A stretch of 64,000 nt of DNA. Source: Mucilaginibacter sp. KACC 22063 (GTDB lineage: Bacteria; Bacteroidota; Bacteroidia; Sphingobacteriales; Sphingobacteriaceae). Shown here piece after piece: positions 46,701-55,853 of this stretch (position 1 is its first letter; each line of letters begins with the position of its first letter). Position numbers and translations under genes: made by a program. The notes below the pieces were generated by a model. That model was not told the origin of the DNA, did not search any database, and saw only the letters and a list, made by a program, of their open reading frames with translations. The stretch spans positions 3,720,001 through 3,784,000 of the forward strand of contig NZ_CP117877.1 of the NCBI RefSeq assembly GCF_028736115.1, written 5' to 3'.

Positions 46701-47038
46701 CCTAACGCACCTGTTACAACAACCTCGCCCAGTTGCTTGCTTGAAGTTTCAAGCACAACGTTAAATACAGTTGAAGGACCATTGATTGATCTTTCCTGTG
46801 AGTTGTAACCAATAAAGGTAAATTTTAATGCACCAGAATTTGGCACGTTTAACCTGAATCGTCCGTTGGCATCGGTTTGGGTACCAGTAGTAGTACCTAC
46901 AACCTGAACACTAACGCCGGGAATTGGAAGCCCGTCTTCCTTTGCGGTTACCGTTCCGGTAACTGTCCGGGTTTGTGCATAGGCATAAGAGCCCCACAAA
47001 CCCAAAACCCATAAAAGGCTGAGTAGAATTTTTTTCAT
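43790..47038 (-). CDS. SusC/RagA-family TonB-dependent outer-membrane transporter
   Basis: A 1082-residue TonB-dependent transporter. After the signal peptide (MKKILLSLLWVLGLWGSYAYA) comes a carboxypeptidase-regulatory-like domain (about 24-95), then the plug (about 110-240, with LGEVVVTGALG and NDIDDIESITVLKGAAATALYG-like motif) and a 22-stranded barrel ending LLNLKVRF. It would pull its SusD-bound ligand into the periplasm with energy from TonB. It is the first gene of the pair. Length is normal and no frameshift is seen. Confidence 0.94.
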   Translation of the reverse strand: MKKILLSLLWVLGLWGSYAYAQTRTVTGTVTAKEDGLPIPGVSVQVVGTTTGTQTDANGRFRLNVPNSGALKFTFIGYNSQERSINGPSTVFNVVLETSSKQLGEVVVTGALGLNRTRNQQSYAAQQISGDAISSTRSPNVASELSGKVSGLEIRQSNSLGGSTNVVIRGAKSIYGNNQALFVVDGVPFSNGGLNSASISTSTQRTGGGGYDYGSPANDINPDDIESITVLKGAAATALYGSQGSNGVILITTKKAKKGLGITVNAGVGTGAIDKSTFAKYQNEYGGGYGPYYEDPTGQFFYRDVNGDGKPDLVDPLTEDASYGARFNPNLLVYQWDAFSPYSPNYKKATPWIAAANGPATFFTHPVINNESIVISNGGDNGDFKLGYTRNNETGIMPNSNILKNNLDFSSNYNITSKLSAGANISYINTVGLGRYGTGYQSDNILNSFRQWFQVNNDVQEMKDQYFASGGKNISWNPTSDTNPKPIYWDNPYFIRYQNYENDTRNRYFGNVHANYKINSWINVLGRVTVDNWNQLQEERRAVGSTGVSGYTRRNLSFNETNYDFIANMDKNLTSDLNLKAVVGANIRKQRYQQINAATNGGLVVPGLYALSNSVNTPLAPGETDQSRQVTGVYADATLTWKQLITLDGTIRRDASSTLPKGNNRYYYPSVAGGFIFSQLLKQWTWLSYGKLRANYAEVGNDAAPYNLLDTYSLNTPFGSIPQANVSTQKNIPDLKPERTRSTEAGLELAFFNNRLSLDGTYYVTKTVDQLIPVPVSTATGYASTYINAGTVQNKGIELTVTGTPIKSKDFQWNVNVNFTRNRNKLIESYKDASGQFADNLVLGTFQGNVSLNATLNQPLGTIRGTNFVYKNGQPVVGADGYYEQDPNPNSVIGNYNPNWIGGIGNTFRYKNLSLSFLIDVRKGGQVFSLDTYYGMDTGLYPETAGLNDKGNPSRLPIAQGGGIILPGVKEDGTPNNVRIENNASGAYGYETRPNAAFIYDASYVKLREASISYSFPQKWISGMGPVKGIDLSLNGHNLWIIHKNLPYADPEETLASGNLQGYQSGSMPTVRSFLLNLKVRF

Positions 47039-47419
47039 GTAATGTCAGTTAGTTAATAAAGCCCTAAATTATGATATTTTTTTATTCGTCAATATAAATA
47101 TTAATTATTCGGCAATTAAACTTCATAAAATCTTCACAATCCTTCCGCATTTTATAAATAAACCCACAGGAAATACTACACTCTATCAAATTGATAAGTT
47201 TATTTTATTAAAAGAAGAAGATAAATGGTGCTTATTATAAAAAATTGAGAATTTAAAAGCATTAATCAATAAAAAAGAGACCAATAAATAAAAAAACATC
47301 AATAACTGTAAATAATACAGTTAGTTTACTGAGTTCGTTCAATTGCTTTTTTTACGTTAAAGCTGCTTTGATTGTTACATAGCTTTTACTATGTACGCAT
47401 ATATTGCGAAGTATTTGAA
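47039..47419. other. AT-rich spacer upstream of susC
   Basis: A 381-bp region without a gene. It holds the promoter-like sequence below and a small hairpin (AACTGTA/TACAGTT around 47304-47323). It is very rich in A and T. Nothing coding is seen. Confidence 0.45.
47064..47093 (-). promoter_or_regulatory. Possible promoter of the susC-susD operon
   Basis: On the minus strand ATTG (47090-47093), about 18 nt and TAATTTAG (47064-47071) resemble the Bacteroidota promoter, with one mismatch in each box. The leader to susC would be about 20 nt. Confidence 0.35.
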
Positions 47420-48739
47420 TTACCTATGTATAAACAAATTCAGCAGCATTACTCCACCTAAACCCAGTATGGCTACCAGGGTTTCCATTGCCGACCATGA
47501 CCGAAATGTATCTTTAATACTCAGATTAAAATATTCTTTATACATCCAAAAACCAGAGTCGTTGACATGCGACAGTACCAGGCTGCCAGCCCCTATAGAA
47601 AGCACCATCAAATTGGGGTCAACATGCTGAGTACCTATTATTGGAGCTACTATAGCCGCCGCTGTAAGCCCGGCAACAGTACTTGAGCCCAGGCTGATCC
47701 TGATAATAGCAGCGATAACCCAACCCATTACCAGCGGATGCATATTAAGGGTCTGCAACTGTGCTGCTATCTGTGTACTTACACCGCTATCAACAAGTAC
47801 CTGTTTAAATGCACCAGAACCGGCAATAATGAGTAATATGATTGCGATATCTTTCAGCGCCTCAACATATATACTACTCAATGCGCCCATTTTTTTACCT
47901 CTGCTTAAGCCAAGGCTGAATGTTGCATAGATAAGCGAGATCAGCATTACTATTGCCGGGTCGCCAATAAATGCCATCCATTTATTAAGTGTTGGACTTT
48001 GTATATTAAGGTGCGGATATAATGTTGTGAGCATTAACAGCACAACCGGCAACAGTGCGCTGAAAAAACTATTGAAAGCGTTTGGCAAGTCCTCGTCTGC
48101 AATATCTGCCGGGCGAAATGTAGCCAACGGCTCCGAATGGATATTTTTTAAAGTGCGGGCATATAACGGACCGGCAATGATAATAGTAGGTATAGCAATG
48201 ATCAGCCCGTAAACAAGAGTAACGCCCATATTAGCATGAAACTGGTTCACCAATGCCGTTGGCGAAGGATGCGGCGGTAAAAAGCCATGTGTTACAGAAA
48301 GCGCTGCCAGCATAGGCAGGCCTATATAAACCGCATTGATTTTATATTTATAAGCAATTGAAAAGATGAGCGGTACTACCAGTACAAAGCCTATACCGTA
48401 AAACAAAGGGATACCTACCACAAAGCCAGCCAGTACCAGCGCCCATTGCATGTTCTTTTTTCCACTTGCGTTGACCAATACGCCTGCAATTTTCTGTGCC
48501 GCCCCGCTTGTTGCGATCAACTTGCCCAGCATAGCGCCCAGGCAAATAATAATAATAAGCGACCCCATCGTGTCACCCATGCCCTTCTGCACAGATGCGG
48601 TTACTTTTTCTGCCGGGATGCCTAATAAAAGCCCCGCTACAACAGATACCAGTAGAAAAGCAAGAAAGGGATTTACTTTTGCCCAGCTTACCAGCAGTAC
48701 AAGCAAAATAAGACAAAGCAGGATGGTCAATAATGCCAT
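47420..48739 (-). CDS. GntP-family gluconate/H+ symporter
   Basis: A 439-residue inner-membrane permease with about twelve helices, of the GntP family that takes up gluconate or related sugar acids with protons. The start MALLTILLCLILLVLLVSW is followed by NPFLAFLLVSVVAGLLLGI, and the motif GLPMLAALSVTHGFLPPHPSPTALV near residue 137 is the conserved family signature. It stands alone; gluconokinase is not in the window, though a 6-phosphogluconate dehydrogenase gene is at 55854. Substrate identity is inferred from the family only. Confidence 0.92.
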   Translation of the reverse strand: MALLTILLCLILLVLLVSWAKVNPFLAFLLVSVVAGLLLGIPAEKVTASVQKGMGDTMGSLIIIICLGAMLGKLIATSGAAQKIAGVLVNASGKKNMQWALVLAGFVVGIPLFYGIGFVLVVPLIFSIAYKYKINAVYIGLPMLAALSVTHGFLPPHPSPTALVNQFHANMGVTLVYGLIIAIPTIIIAGPLYARTLKNIHSEPLATFRPADIADEDLPNAFNSFFSALLPVVLLMLTTLYPHLNIQSPTLNKWMAFIGDPAIVMLISLIYATFSLGLSRGKKMGALSSIYVEALKDIAIILLIIAGSGAFKQVLVDSGVSTQIAAQLQTLNMHPLVMGWVIAAIIRISLGSSTVAGLTAAAIVAPIIGTQHVDPNLMVLSIGAGSLVLSHVNDSGFWMYKEYFNLSIKDTFRSWSAMETLVAILGLGGVMLLNLFIHR

Positions 48740-48908
48740 TAAGATTGGAGATTAATCAATTAGACAACCGCAATGTAATATTTGAATTTAAAATTTTGGT
48801 GAAAAATCAAAAATTTGCAGGATTTGCAAATATTATCACGCAGCATCTTAAAAAAAGATGCACTCCGAATAAAGCAATTTCTTATCCCATAAAGACCTCA
48901 GAATAGTG

Positions 48909-49301
48909 TTACTCTTTCACAGCCGTTACACGCGAGCCATCCGCTCCGGTAGTTTCAAACGTAATTTTTTTGCCAGAGATTTCGGACACGTAAAATGGGA
49001 AGTCGCGGGTTTTACCATCAGGCAGTGCTTCTTTTACATTAATGTTTTTCCCGGATAGCTGATAAGTACCATGAGAAAGTGTTTTGCCTCCCCAGGTAAT
49101 ACTAAAGGTATTATCCTGCTTAAATACAATGTAAGGCTTATTCTCTTCTAATTCTGCACGGGTAACAGTATCAGGCGGACTGCTATTGGGTACACCTACC
49201 TTTACGTAATTCCACTTACCCACAAGCTGCTCCTGGCTTAAAGCACCTGTGCATGCACTGAACATAAGAATGGCAAAAGCAACAATCAGCATATTTCTCA
49301 T
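48909..49301 (-). CDS. Lipocalin-like lipoprotein
   Basis: About 130 residues. MRNMLIVAFAILMFSAC is a lipoprotein signal with Cys 17. QLVGKWNYVKV and the following strands (FKQDNTFSITWGGKTLSHGTYQLSGKNI) look like the lipocalin-type beta barrel often found in Bacteroidota lipoproteins. I chose the ATG at 49301; the alternative at 49322 abuts the stop of the phosphoesterase gene and would lengthen the signal by seven residues. It is the third gene of a small operon. Its ligand is unknown. Confidence 0.7.
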   Translation of the reverse strand: MRNMLIVAFAILMFSACTGALSQEQLVGKWNYVKVGVPNSSPPDTVTRAELEENKPYIVFKQDNTFSITWGGKTLSHGTYQLSGKNINVKEALPDGKTRDFPFYVSEISGKKITFETTGADGSRVTAVKE

Positions 49302-49322
49302 GCAGTGAAGATAAGTAAACAT

Positions 49323-50063
49323 TTAAACCTCATACAAATAATACGGGCATTGATAGCCAGCTTTAACCAGTATAGGCTTGGCAACATTGTAAACTTTAAT
49401 ACCGCTGCCGTTGATACTTCCTTCTAAAGTACCTGCATGTGCATGCCCGTGGAAACATACCGAAACTCCTTTACGCAGCATCGGCTCGGCCAGCCGCGAA
49501 GACCCTAAGAACGGGAATATAGCTTCGGGTTCTCCAATTACTGTGGCACTTACAGGGGCGTAGTGCAATACGGCGATCTTGTGTATTACATCCGGGTCGG
49601 CTTCCAATTTGGCTAAAGCACGCTCCAGTTTCAACGCCTCGTTAACGGTTTCCTGTACAAATGCTTTCATGGCATCCTCACCAAACATGGTAAGCATGTG
49701 GTTGTCAAAACCACCACCAAAACCTTTAATACCTGCAAAACCTACATTACCAACAGTAATAGCTTCACCATCTAATACATATACATTATGGCCTTGTAAG
49801 GCCTGGCGTATCATTTTTTGTCTGCCTTTTTCATAATCATGATTACCTAATACACAAATTACAGGTATGGTACAGGCTTGCAGTTCAGCCGCTAAGATAT
49901 GTGCCTCGTCTTCATCGCCAGTATCGGTAAGATCGCCGCATATAATAAGCACATCAGCTTTTGACGATACCTCCCTGAAATAATCGGCCCATTTACCCTT
50001 ATCTGTTTCTTTAACATGTATATCACCTACAGCTGCAATGCGTGTTATTTTTTTTTCTTCCAT
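49323..50063 (-). CDS. Calcineurin-like metallophosphoesterase
   Basis: A 246-residue cytoplasmic phosphoesterase. The metal-site motifs are in order: GDIHVKET (near 18), CGDLTDTGD (near 42), LGNHDYEKG (near 72), LHYAPVS (near 167) and HGHAHAG (near 205). It has no signal peptide. The gene begins 3 bp after the nucleotidyltransferase-fold gene and ends against the lipocalin-like gene, so the three are probably one operon. It may act on a nucleotide or phosphodiester made by its neighbour, but this is a guess. Confidence 0.88.
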   Translation of the reverse strand: MEEKKITRIAAVGDIHVKETDKGKWADYFREVSSKADVLIICGDLTDTGDEDEAHILAAELQACTIPVICVLGNHDYEKGRQKMIRQALQGHNVYVLDGEAITVGNVGFAGIKGFGGGFDNHMLTMFGEDAMKAFVQETVNEALKLERALAKLEADPDVIHKIAVLHYAPVSATVIGEPEAIFPFLGSSRLAEPMLRKGVSVCFHGHAHAGTLEGSINGSGIKVYNVAKPILVKAGYQCPYYLYEV

Positions 50064-50066
50064 TAG

Positions 50067-50804
50067 TTAAACACTTACAATGGTGTATGACTTATAATCC
50101 CATTCTTTAATATCAATAGCGTATTGTGTCTGATCAATCATTGGCCCGCGGCATACGCGTACCACCGGATCAGGCAGCTCATATTGCTGCGCTGCACGTT
50201 GCATCAATTCGTCAAATAACCATTTCGGGACTATTTCATGATAATCTGACGGGTAAACGAACTGAAATTGCAGCAGTTGTGCCAGTAATAAATGCCAGTG
50301 CGTGTCAAGCCTCGAGAACAGGTGCTTCCAATCAAACTGCTTGCCTCTTTTCAACATCAGGTGGTTAAGGTCAGCACCGTCGTAGCGTTCGCGATTTTGT
50401 ACATATATCTTACCCCAGTACAATTCTTCGGCAGGTATAGCTTTCACATTACAGTCGAAAAACTTCACTGGCGTGGCACGTTTAAACCAGTCGTCATCAA
50501 CTTTACATATATTATTGACTGTATCGAATATAATGTCGATAAAATAATCGCCGTTAAAAACCTTAGCAAGCCATCTTACATCGGTAAATTCTGTTTTATA
50601 CCCCTTTTCAGAAAAATGCTTTAATATCTTAGGGCAATCTGAATACCGGCAGTAAACATCAATGTCTTTAGTATCCCGGTAAATACCGGTATAGGTAAAA
50701 AATGCAAACGCACCGCCAAGCATAAATTCAACACCGCTTTCATTAAGTATGGTTAATGCCTTAGTGTAAAACTCGTGCGCTTCTTTATCTTCATTAATAA
50801 CCAT
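50067..50804 (-). CDS. Nucleotidyltransferase-fold protein
   Basis: A 245-residue protein. Near residues 29-50, LGGAFAFFTYTGIYRDTKDIDVY, is the GG-x-hD-x-D type start of minimal nucleotidyltransferases, with Asp47 and Asp49 as likely metal ligands. The rest (EELYWGKIYVQNRERYDGADLNHL) fits the MNT-like proteins that act on small molecules or RNA. Such proteins sometimes serve as antitoxins or as antibiotic-modifying enzymes. Here it starts the operon with a phosphoesterase and a lipoprotein. The function is unknown. Confidence 0.75.
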   Translation of the reverse strand: MVINEDKEAHEFYTKALTILNESGVEFMLGGAFAFFTYTGIYRDTKDIDVYCRYSDCPKILKHFSEKGYKTEFTDVRWLAKVFNGDYFIDIIFDTVNNICKVDDDWFKRATPVKFFDCNVKAIPAEELYWGKIYVQNRERYDGADLNHLMLKRGKQFDWKHLFSRLDTHWHLLLAQLLQFQFVYPSDYHEIVPKWLFDELMQRAAQQYELPDPVVRVCRGPMIDQTQYAIDIKEWDYKSYTIVSV

Positions 50805-50961
50805 ATTATCTTTTTCCTCTCACAGAACATACTGCTTTTGGTACTTAATACAACCACTTTGTACTCCTTTGTGTTTTGGTGTACCAACAAACAAAAGTAT
50901 TGCAAGCTTGTCTCCTTACAGGTTATAGCAGTTACAACGCATAAATTAAAGCACTGGCGGA

Positions 50962-52758
50962 ATGGAAAACAGGTACGAGCTGATCGAAAATTATGGCATA
51001 ATAGGAAATCTAAATACAGTTGCGCTGGTATCAAACCAGGGATCAATTGATTACATGTGCTTACCGCAGTTTGATTCGCCAAGTGTTTTCGGTGCATTGC
51101 TCGACAGTGAGAAAGGTGGCTTTTTTTGTATAAAGCCCGAGTTGTCTGAAATGAACTTTAAACAGCTATACCTTACAGATTCTGCCATACTGGTAACGCG
51201 TTTCTTCTCGGAAGATGGTATTGCTGAACTGACCGACTTTATGTCTATTGATGCCAAAGATCACCGCCTTACACTTGTCAGAAAACTAAAAAGCATCAGG
51301 GGAGATATCAACTTCAACCTGCAATGCCAACCACGTTTTAATTATGCACAATCGCAGCATAAAGCTTCGGCACATAGCGACCACAGGATAGATTTTGAAT
51401 CGGAAGATGGCCAAAAATTACACCTGTTTACTGAAATACCGCTTACTGTTTCGGATAATGATATAGACCATCGCTTCTTATTAAAACAGGGTGAGATGGT
51501 ATGTTTTGTACTCCAGGGCAACATTGAAAACAGCAGTTTCTCTGATAACTTTCACGGGGTATGCATTGATTGCTATAACAACACGTTTAATTACTGGAAA
51601 GACTGGATAAACCAGTGCCGCTTTACCGGTCGCTGGATTGAAACCGTGCGCCGATCATGCATTACGCTTAAACTGCTGACATCGGTTAAATACGGATCAA
51701 TGATTGCCGCACCAACATTCGGCATACCTGAAAAAATTGGCGGCAAACGTAACTGGGATTACCGCTACACCTGGATTCGTGATACATCCTTCACCATGTA
51801 TGCCTTCCTGAAGCTTGGTTTTATGGAAGAGGCATCGGCTTTTATGCATTGGCTATCGGAACATTGCATACCGCAGGAGATGTATGTGATGTATAACATC
51901 GATGGCCAGAAATCGCCCGAAGAAAAGGAAATCCCTTTATCAGGTTATAAAAACTCGAAGCCCGTACTGATTGGCAATGACGCCGTTAATCAGCACCAGA
52001 TGGATATTTATGGCGAACTGATTGACACCATATACCTCTATAATAAGTATGGTGGCGAGATTACCCATGCCTTTTGGGAAATGCTGGTTAAACAGGTTGA
52101 ATATGTGTGCGAAAACTGGAACAAACCCGATTACGGACTTTGGGAAGTAAGAGGCGGTAAAAGAGACTTTCTGCACTCGAGGTTAATGTGCTGGGTAGCT
52201 TTAGACAGGGCTATAAAAATTGGCGACAACAGGTCATTCCCTTTTCCGCATCAGAGATGGCTTGAGGTACGCGACGAAATCTATAACCATATACACGACA
52301 ACTTCTGGAACGAAAAGAAACAGGCTTATGTGCAATACCGAGATTCGGACGAGATCGATGCTTCGGTACTATTAATGCCTTTGGTAAGATTTATAAGCCC
52401 TAAAGAACCACGATGGTTAAAAACGCTTGCAGCAGTTGAGCGCGAACTTAAGCTTGATGTATTGATTTACCGCTACCGCAATACGGATATTAATGTTGAC
52501 GGGCTTGGCAGCGAAGAAGGCACCTTTACCATGTGTTCTTTCTGGTATGCCGAATGCCTGGCAAAAAGCGGGCATATCCAGGAAGCCAATGAGGTATTTG
52601 CCAAGCTGCTGGGTTATGCCAGTCCGCTAAGGTTATATTCCGAGCAATTGAGTAACAGCGGGCAGCAGGTGGGCAATTTTCCGCAGGCATTCACACATTT
52701 AGCACTTATCAGCGCCGCCATTGAAATTAACAGGTTAAACAAAAAAGCAAACAACTAA
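50962..52758 (+). CDS. Glycoside hydrolase family 15 (glucoamylase/trehalase-like)
   Basis: A 598-residue cytoplasmic enzyme of GH15, which cleaves glucose from alpha-glucans or trehalose. The N-terminal beta-sandwich domain covers about 1-220 and the (alpha/alpha)6 barrel 230-590. WDYRYTWIRD near 268 and the general acid in LWEVRGG (near 393) mark the active site, and the base Glu lies in GSEEGTF (near 517). There is no signal peptide. Such enzymes are common in Bacteroidota and often work in trehalose metabolism. The ATG at 50962 is the only good start. Confidence 0.9.
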   Translation: MENRYELIENYGIIGNLNTVALVSNQGSIDYMCLPQFDSPSVFGALLDSEKGGFFCIKPELSEMNFKQLYLTDSAILVTRFFSEDGIAELTDFMSIDAKDHRLTLVRKLKSIRGDINFNLQCQPRFNYAQSQHKASAHSDHRIDFESEDGQKLHLFTEIPLTVSDNDIDHRFLLKQGEMVCFVLQGNIENSSFSDNFHGVCIDCYNNTFNYWKDWINQCRFTGRWIETVRRSCITLKLLTSVKYGSMIAAPTFGIPEKIGGKRNWDYRYTWIRDTSFTMYAFLKLGFMEEASAFMHWLSEHCIPQEMYVMYNIDGQKSPEEKEIPLSGYKNSKPVLIGNDAVNQHQMDIYGELIDTIYLYNKYGGEITHAFWEMLVKQVEYVCENWNKPDYGLWEVRGGKRDFLHSRLMCWVALDRAIKIGDNRSFPFPHQRWLEVRDEIYNHIHDNFWNEKKQAYVQYRDSDEIDASVLLMPLVRFISPKEPRWLKTLAAVERELKLDVLIYRYRNTDINVDGLGSEEGTFTMCSFWYAECLAKSGHIQEANEVFAKLLGYASPLRLYSEQLSNSGQQVGNFPQAFTHLALISAAIEINRLNKKANN

Positions 52759-52791
52759 TCAAACCCTTATATTAGTGCAAACTAATTTAAG

Positions 52792-54779
52792 GTGCCAGTG
52801 AAAAAACTGTTACTGCTTATCATTATCACAATTTTTGTTTCCCCGATTGTAAAGGCGCAGGACGGTTATAAATGTGCCACAGCTTTTGATTTGCCTGATT
52901 TAACTGATACTTATTGTTCTGCTATTGGGCAATACAACAACAGCAACATCGTACAGGCTGGTATTACCTGGTTTAAATTTACAGCAGCACGCACCAGCCT
53001 TACTGTTATTGTAAGCGGTGCAAGCATAGGCGGCACTTTGCAAACCCCTACTATAAAACTTTACACCGACTGCAATACCCAATTTATTGGCGCTTTAAGC
53101 AGCAACAACGCCAACATCACTACTTTACACGCAGAACAGTTAACCACAGGAAAAACTTACTACCTGGCGGTAAGCGGCCAAAACCTGGGAAGTTTTAAGT
53201 TATGCGTTAATAACTATTATACAGATCCTGCTGATGGCGAGGATTGCGCCACAGCGCTTTATCTCGAAAACACAAACGACATTCAGTAGGGGCCTTTATG
53301 GGTGTAGGCAAAGTACCAAGAGAAACTGCAGGCACCTGCTTAAACGGCGATGAAAGCAACACTACCTGGTATAAATGGAAGGCGGCAAATGATGGCAAAC
53401 TGGTATTTACCATTACACCCGACCAGCAAGACAACGATATTGACTTTGTTTTATATGACCTTGGGACTACCGGCGATTGCAGCGGCGTAACAGCCCTTAA
53501 TGCGATACGCTGTGCAGCCGGGCATGGCATTGGATGCAATCCGGCTTACTATAAAACAGGCCTTGATTTTAATGCAACTGATGTTAGTGAAGTATCAGGT
53601 TGTTCCACGGCAGATGATGGCGTGGTAAGATATGTGCCACAAATTCCGGGGCATATATATGGCCTTATTGTCAGCAACTTTTCGAGCAGCCAGGGCTTTA
53701 CACTTACCTTTGCTGACCGTAACGGGCAGCCCGGAACAGCGACCTTTGACCTGCCCGATGCATTGATCAGCGCTAACCTTACATCCTGCACAAGCAAAAG
53801 CTATACTTTTAACAGCTATTCTACTCAGAACAATATTTTTAAATGGGACTTTGGCCCTGGCTCTACCATTGTAGATGCCGGTGCCGACGGCAGCTTTATA
53901 GTTAGTTTTAACAGCAGCGGCACAAAAACCATTAAGCTTACCATTTACAATACGCTTGGCCAAAGCCACACTACAACTACAACTATTGATGTACCCAATT
54001 TAATAGTCCCCGACCAACCAAATATTATAGCTGATAAACCAGTTTATTGCCCGGGTGATGTAATACACCTGAGTACAACCGTTGTAACAGGGCTTACCTA
54101 TCAATGGACAGGACCTGATAATTTTACCGCCTCTACACCAGCCATTGATATACCTATAACCAACACTTACGTAGCAGGTACATACTATTTAAGCACATCT
54201 AACACGCAATGCCAAAGTATTGCATCTACTTATACTCCAACCGTAGGTGTTAATCCTGTAGCAGCTTTTACCTCTGCCCCAAGTACTCCCATTACGTTGA
54301 TTATTCCGGCAGTAATCAGTTTTATTAATCAGTCTACCAGTGCCAGCAGCTACCTTTGGGATTTTGGGGATGGCTCAACATCAACAGACATAAATCCGCA
54401 GCATACTTATACTACCAATGGCACATTCCATGTTAAGCTAACGGCTATAAATCCTACTACATGTGCAGTTTCAGTAACCGAAGGGGATTATATTATTAAG
54501 TTCGGCAACGTGATTTTTATTCCAAATACATTTACCCCAAATGCCGATGGCATTAATGATAAGTTCGGCGTATCCATCACCAATTTAAAAACCTACCATA
54601 TCCAGATATTTAACAGGTATGGCGGATTGGTATTTGAATCGCGCGATGCATCAAACCTTTGGGACGGCCATCAAAAGGGCAATGATTTACCTGTAGGTAC
54701 GTACTATTATGTGATTAATGCCCTGGGCTTGGATGATAACGATATTAAACAGGCGGGATGGGTAAGCCTGATCCGTTAG
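52792..54779 (+). pseudogene. T9SS type-B sorted PKD protein, split by a 1-nt frameshift
   Basis: The first frame (52792-53289) codes the signal peptide (KKLLLLIIITIFVSPIVKA, GTG start at 52792 or 52798) and a beta-rich domain, and stops at TAG 53287-53289. The same protein continues in the -1 frame from about 53283: NTND(I/S) then VGAFMGVGKVPRETAGTC. Further on come a PKD domain (WDFGDGSTS near 54358) and the C-terminal type-B sorting domain (NTFTPNADGINDKF, RYGGLVF, LPVGTYYYVI). One base appears to be missing near 53281-53283. It is either a true pseudogene or a sequencing error. No slippery heptamer is present. Confidence 0.85.
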
Positions 54780-54842
54780 ATTTTGAACACGGGCTGTAAC
54801 ATCTGGCAAAATCAATAGTTTAAATATAAAATTCGACTTTGT

Positions 54843-55640
54843 ATGATCAGAAATGATGAGATAGATTATCGCATTTTCGGCGAAGAAATGCAGTATGTTG
54901 AAATTGAGCTTGACCCTAACGAAAGCGCAATTGCCGAATCTGGTGCATTTATGGTGATGGATGACGGTATACAGATGCAAACCATATTTGGCGACGGCAG
55001 CCAGCAAACAAGCGGCGGCGGTATCATGGGTAAATTGTTCAGCGCGGGTAAGCGCCTGCTGGTTGGGGAAAGCCTTTTCATGACGGCCTTTACCAATGTT
55101 GGCTATGGGAAAAAACGTGTAAGCTTTGCTTCTCCCTATCCCGGTAAGATCATCCCGCTTGACCTTTCACTTTTAGGCGGTGCAGTCATTTGCCAAAAGG
55201 ATGCTTTTTTAGCGGCTGCCAAAGGCGTTGCCATCAACATACAGTTTCAGCGTAAACTGGGCACTGGCTTATTTGGCGGTGAAGGTTTTATTATGGAACG
55301 TTTGGAAGGCGACGGAATGGCGTTTATGCACGCCGGCGGCCACGTTTTCGAGCGCGAACTGCAAGCCGGAGAATTTATTAAAATAGACACAGGCTGTTTA
55401 GTTGCTTATACACAGGGAATTGACTTTGACATCCAGTTTATCGGCGGTATCCGTAATAAGATCTTCGGCGGCGAAGGTTTCTTCTTTGCAACGCTGCGCG
55501 GACCGGGTAAAGTTTGGATACAAACATTACCTGTAAGCCGATTAGCCAGCCGCATCCTTAGCTATGCTACCGGCCCACGCCGTGAAGAAGGCAGCATTTT
55601 GGGTGGTTTAGGCAACCTGCTCGACGGTGACGGCTATTAA
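54843..55640 (+). CDS. AIM24/TIGR00266-family protein
   Basis: A 265-residue protein of the AIM24 family, made of repeated beta strands and without catalytic motifs. EFEIELDPNESAIAESGAFMVM-like start, GGGIMGKLFSAGKRLLVGES near 58 and IDTGCLVAYTQGIDFDIQFIGGIRNKIFGGEGFF near 180 are family marks. There is no signal peptide. Its bacterial function is unknown. It begins 63 bp after the frameshifted gene. Confidence 0.87.
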   Translation: MIRNDEIDYRIFGEEMQYVEIELDPNESAIAESGAFMVMDDGIQMQTIFGDGSQQTSGGGIMGKLFSAGKRLLVGESLFMTAFTNVGYGKKRVSFASPYPGKIIPLDLSLLGGAVICQKDAFLAAAKGVAINIQFQRKLGTGLFGGEGFIMERLEGDGMAFMHAGGHVFERELQAGEFIKIDTGCLVAYTQGIDFDIQFIGGIRNKIFGGEGFFFATLRGPGKVWIQTLPVSRLASRILSYATGPRREEGSILGGLGNLLDGDGY

Positions 55641-55660
55641 TCGTATTGCGCTCTGATATA

Positions 55661-55715
55661 AGGTGTCATACTGAAGATATTTATCAAAGGTGTCAGCAGT
55701 ATGGCTCTTTTTTTA
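55661..55715 (+). terminator. Possible weak terminator after the AIM24 gene
   Basis: CATACTG (55667-55673) and CAGTATG (55697-55703) can pair, followed by GCTCTTTTTTT. The loop is long (23 nt) and holds a direct repeat AAGGTGTCA (55661 and 55687), so the fit is poor. Confidence 0.3.
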
Positions 55716-55853
55716 ATTTATAGTATGTGTTTTCTTGTGGTAATTCCTCCCTTACATAATATCACTATTAGGTAAATAATAAGTTAAACCTTACGCATCC
55801 TGCTTATATCCTTAAACAATAATCCCTACCTTGTCTTCACATAATACTAACAG

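Noticed and set aside
42324..47038. SusC/SusD pair as part of a full polysaccharide utilisation locus
   Set aside because: No glycoside hydrolase, sensor or regulator is linked to it; the GH26, GH15 and GH5 genes are over 3 kb away with other genes between.
53281..53289. Programmed -1 frameshift in the PKD protein gene
   Set aside because: No X-XXY-YYZ slippery heptamer or following hairpin is at the joint; a lost base explains the data better.
55661..55703. Direct repeat AAGGTGTCA after the AIM24 gene as an insertion footprint
   Set aside because: The two copies are short, close together and lie within a poor hairpin; there is no other sign of an inserted element.
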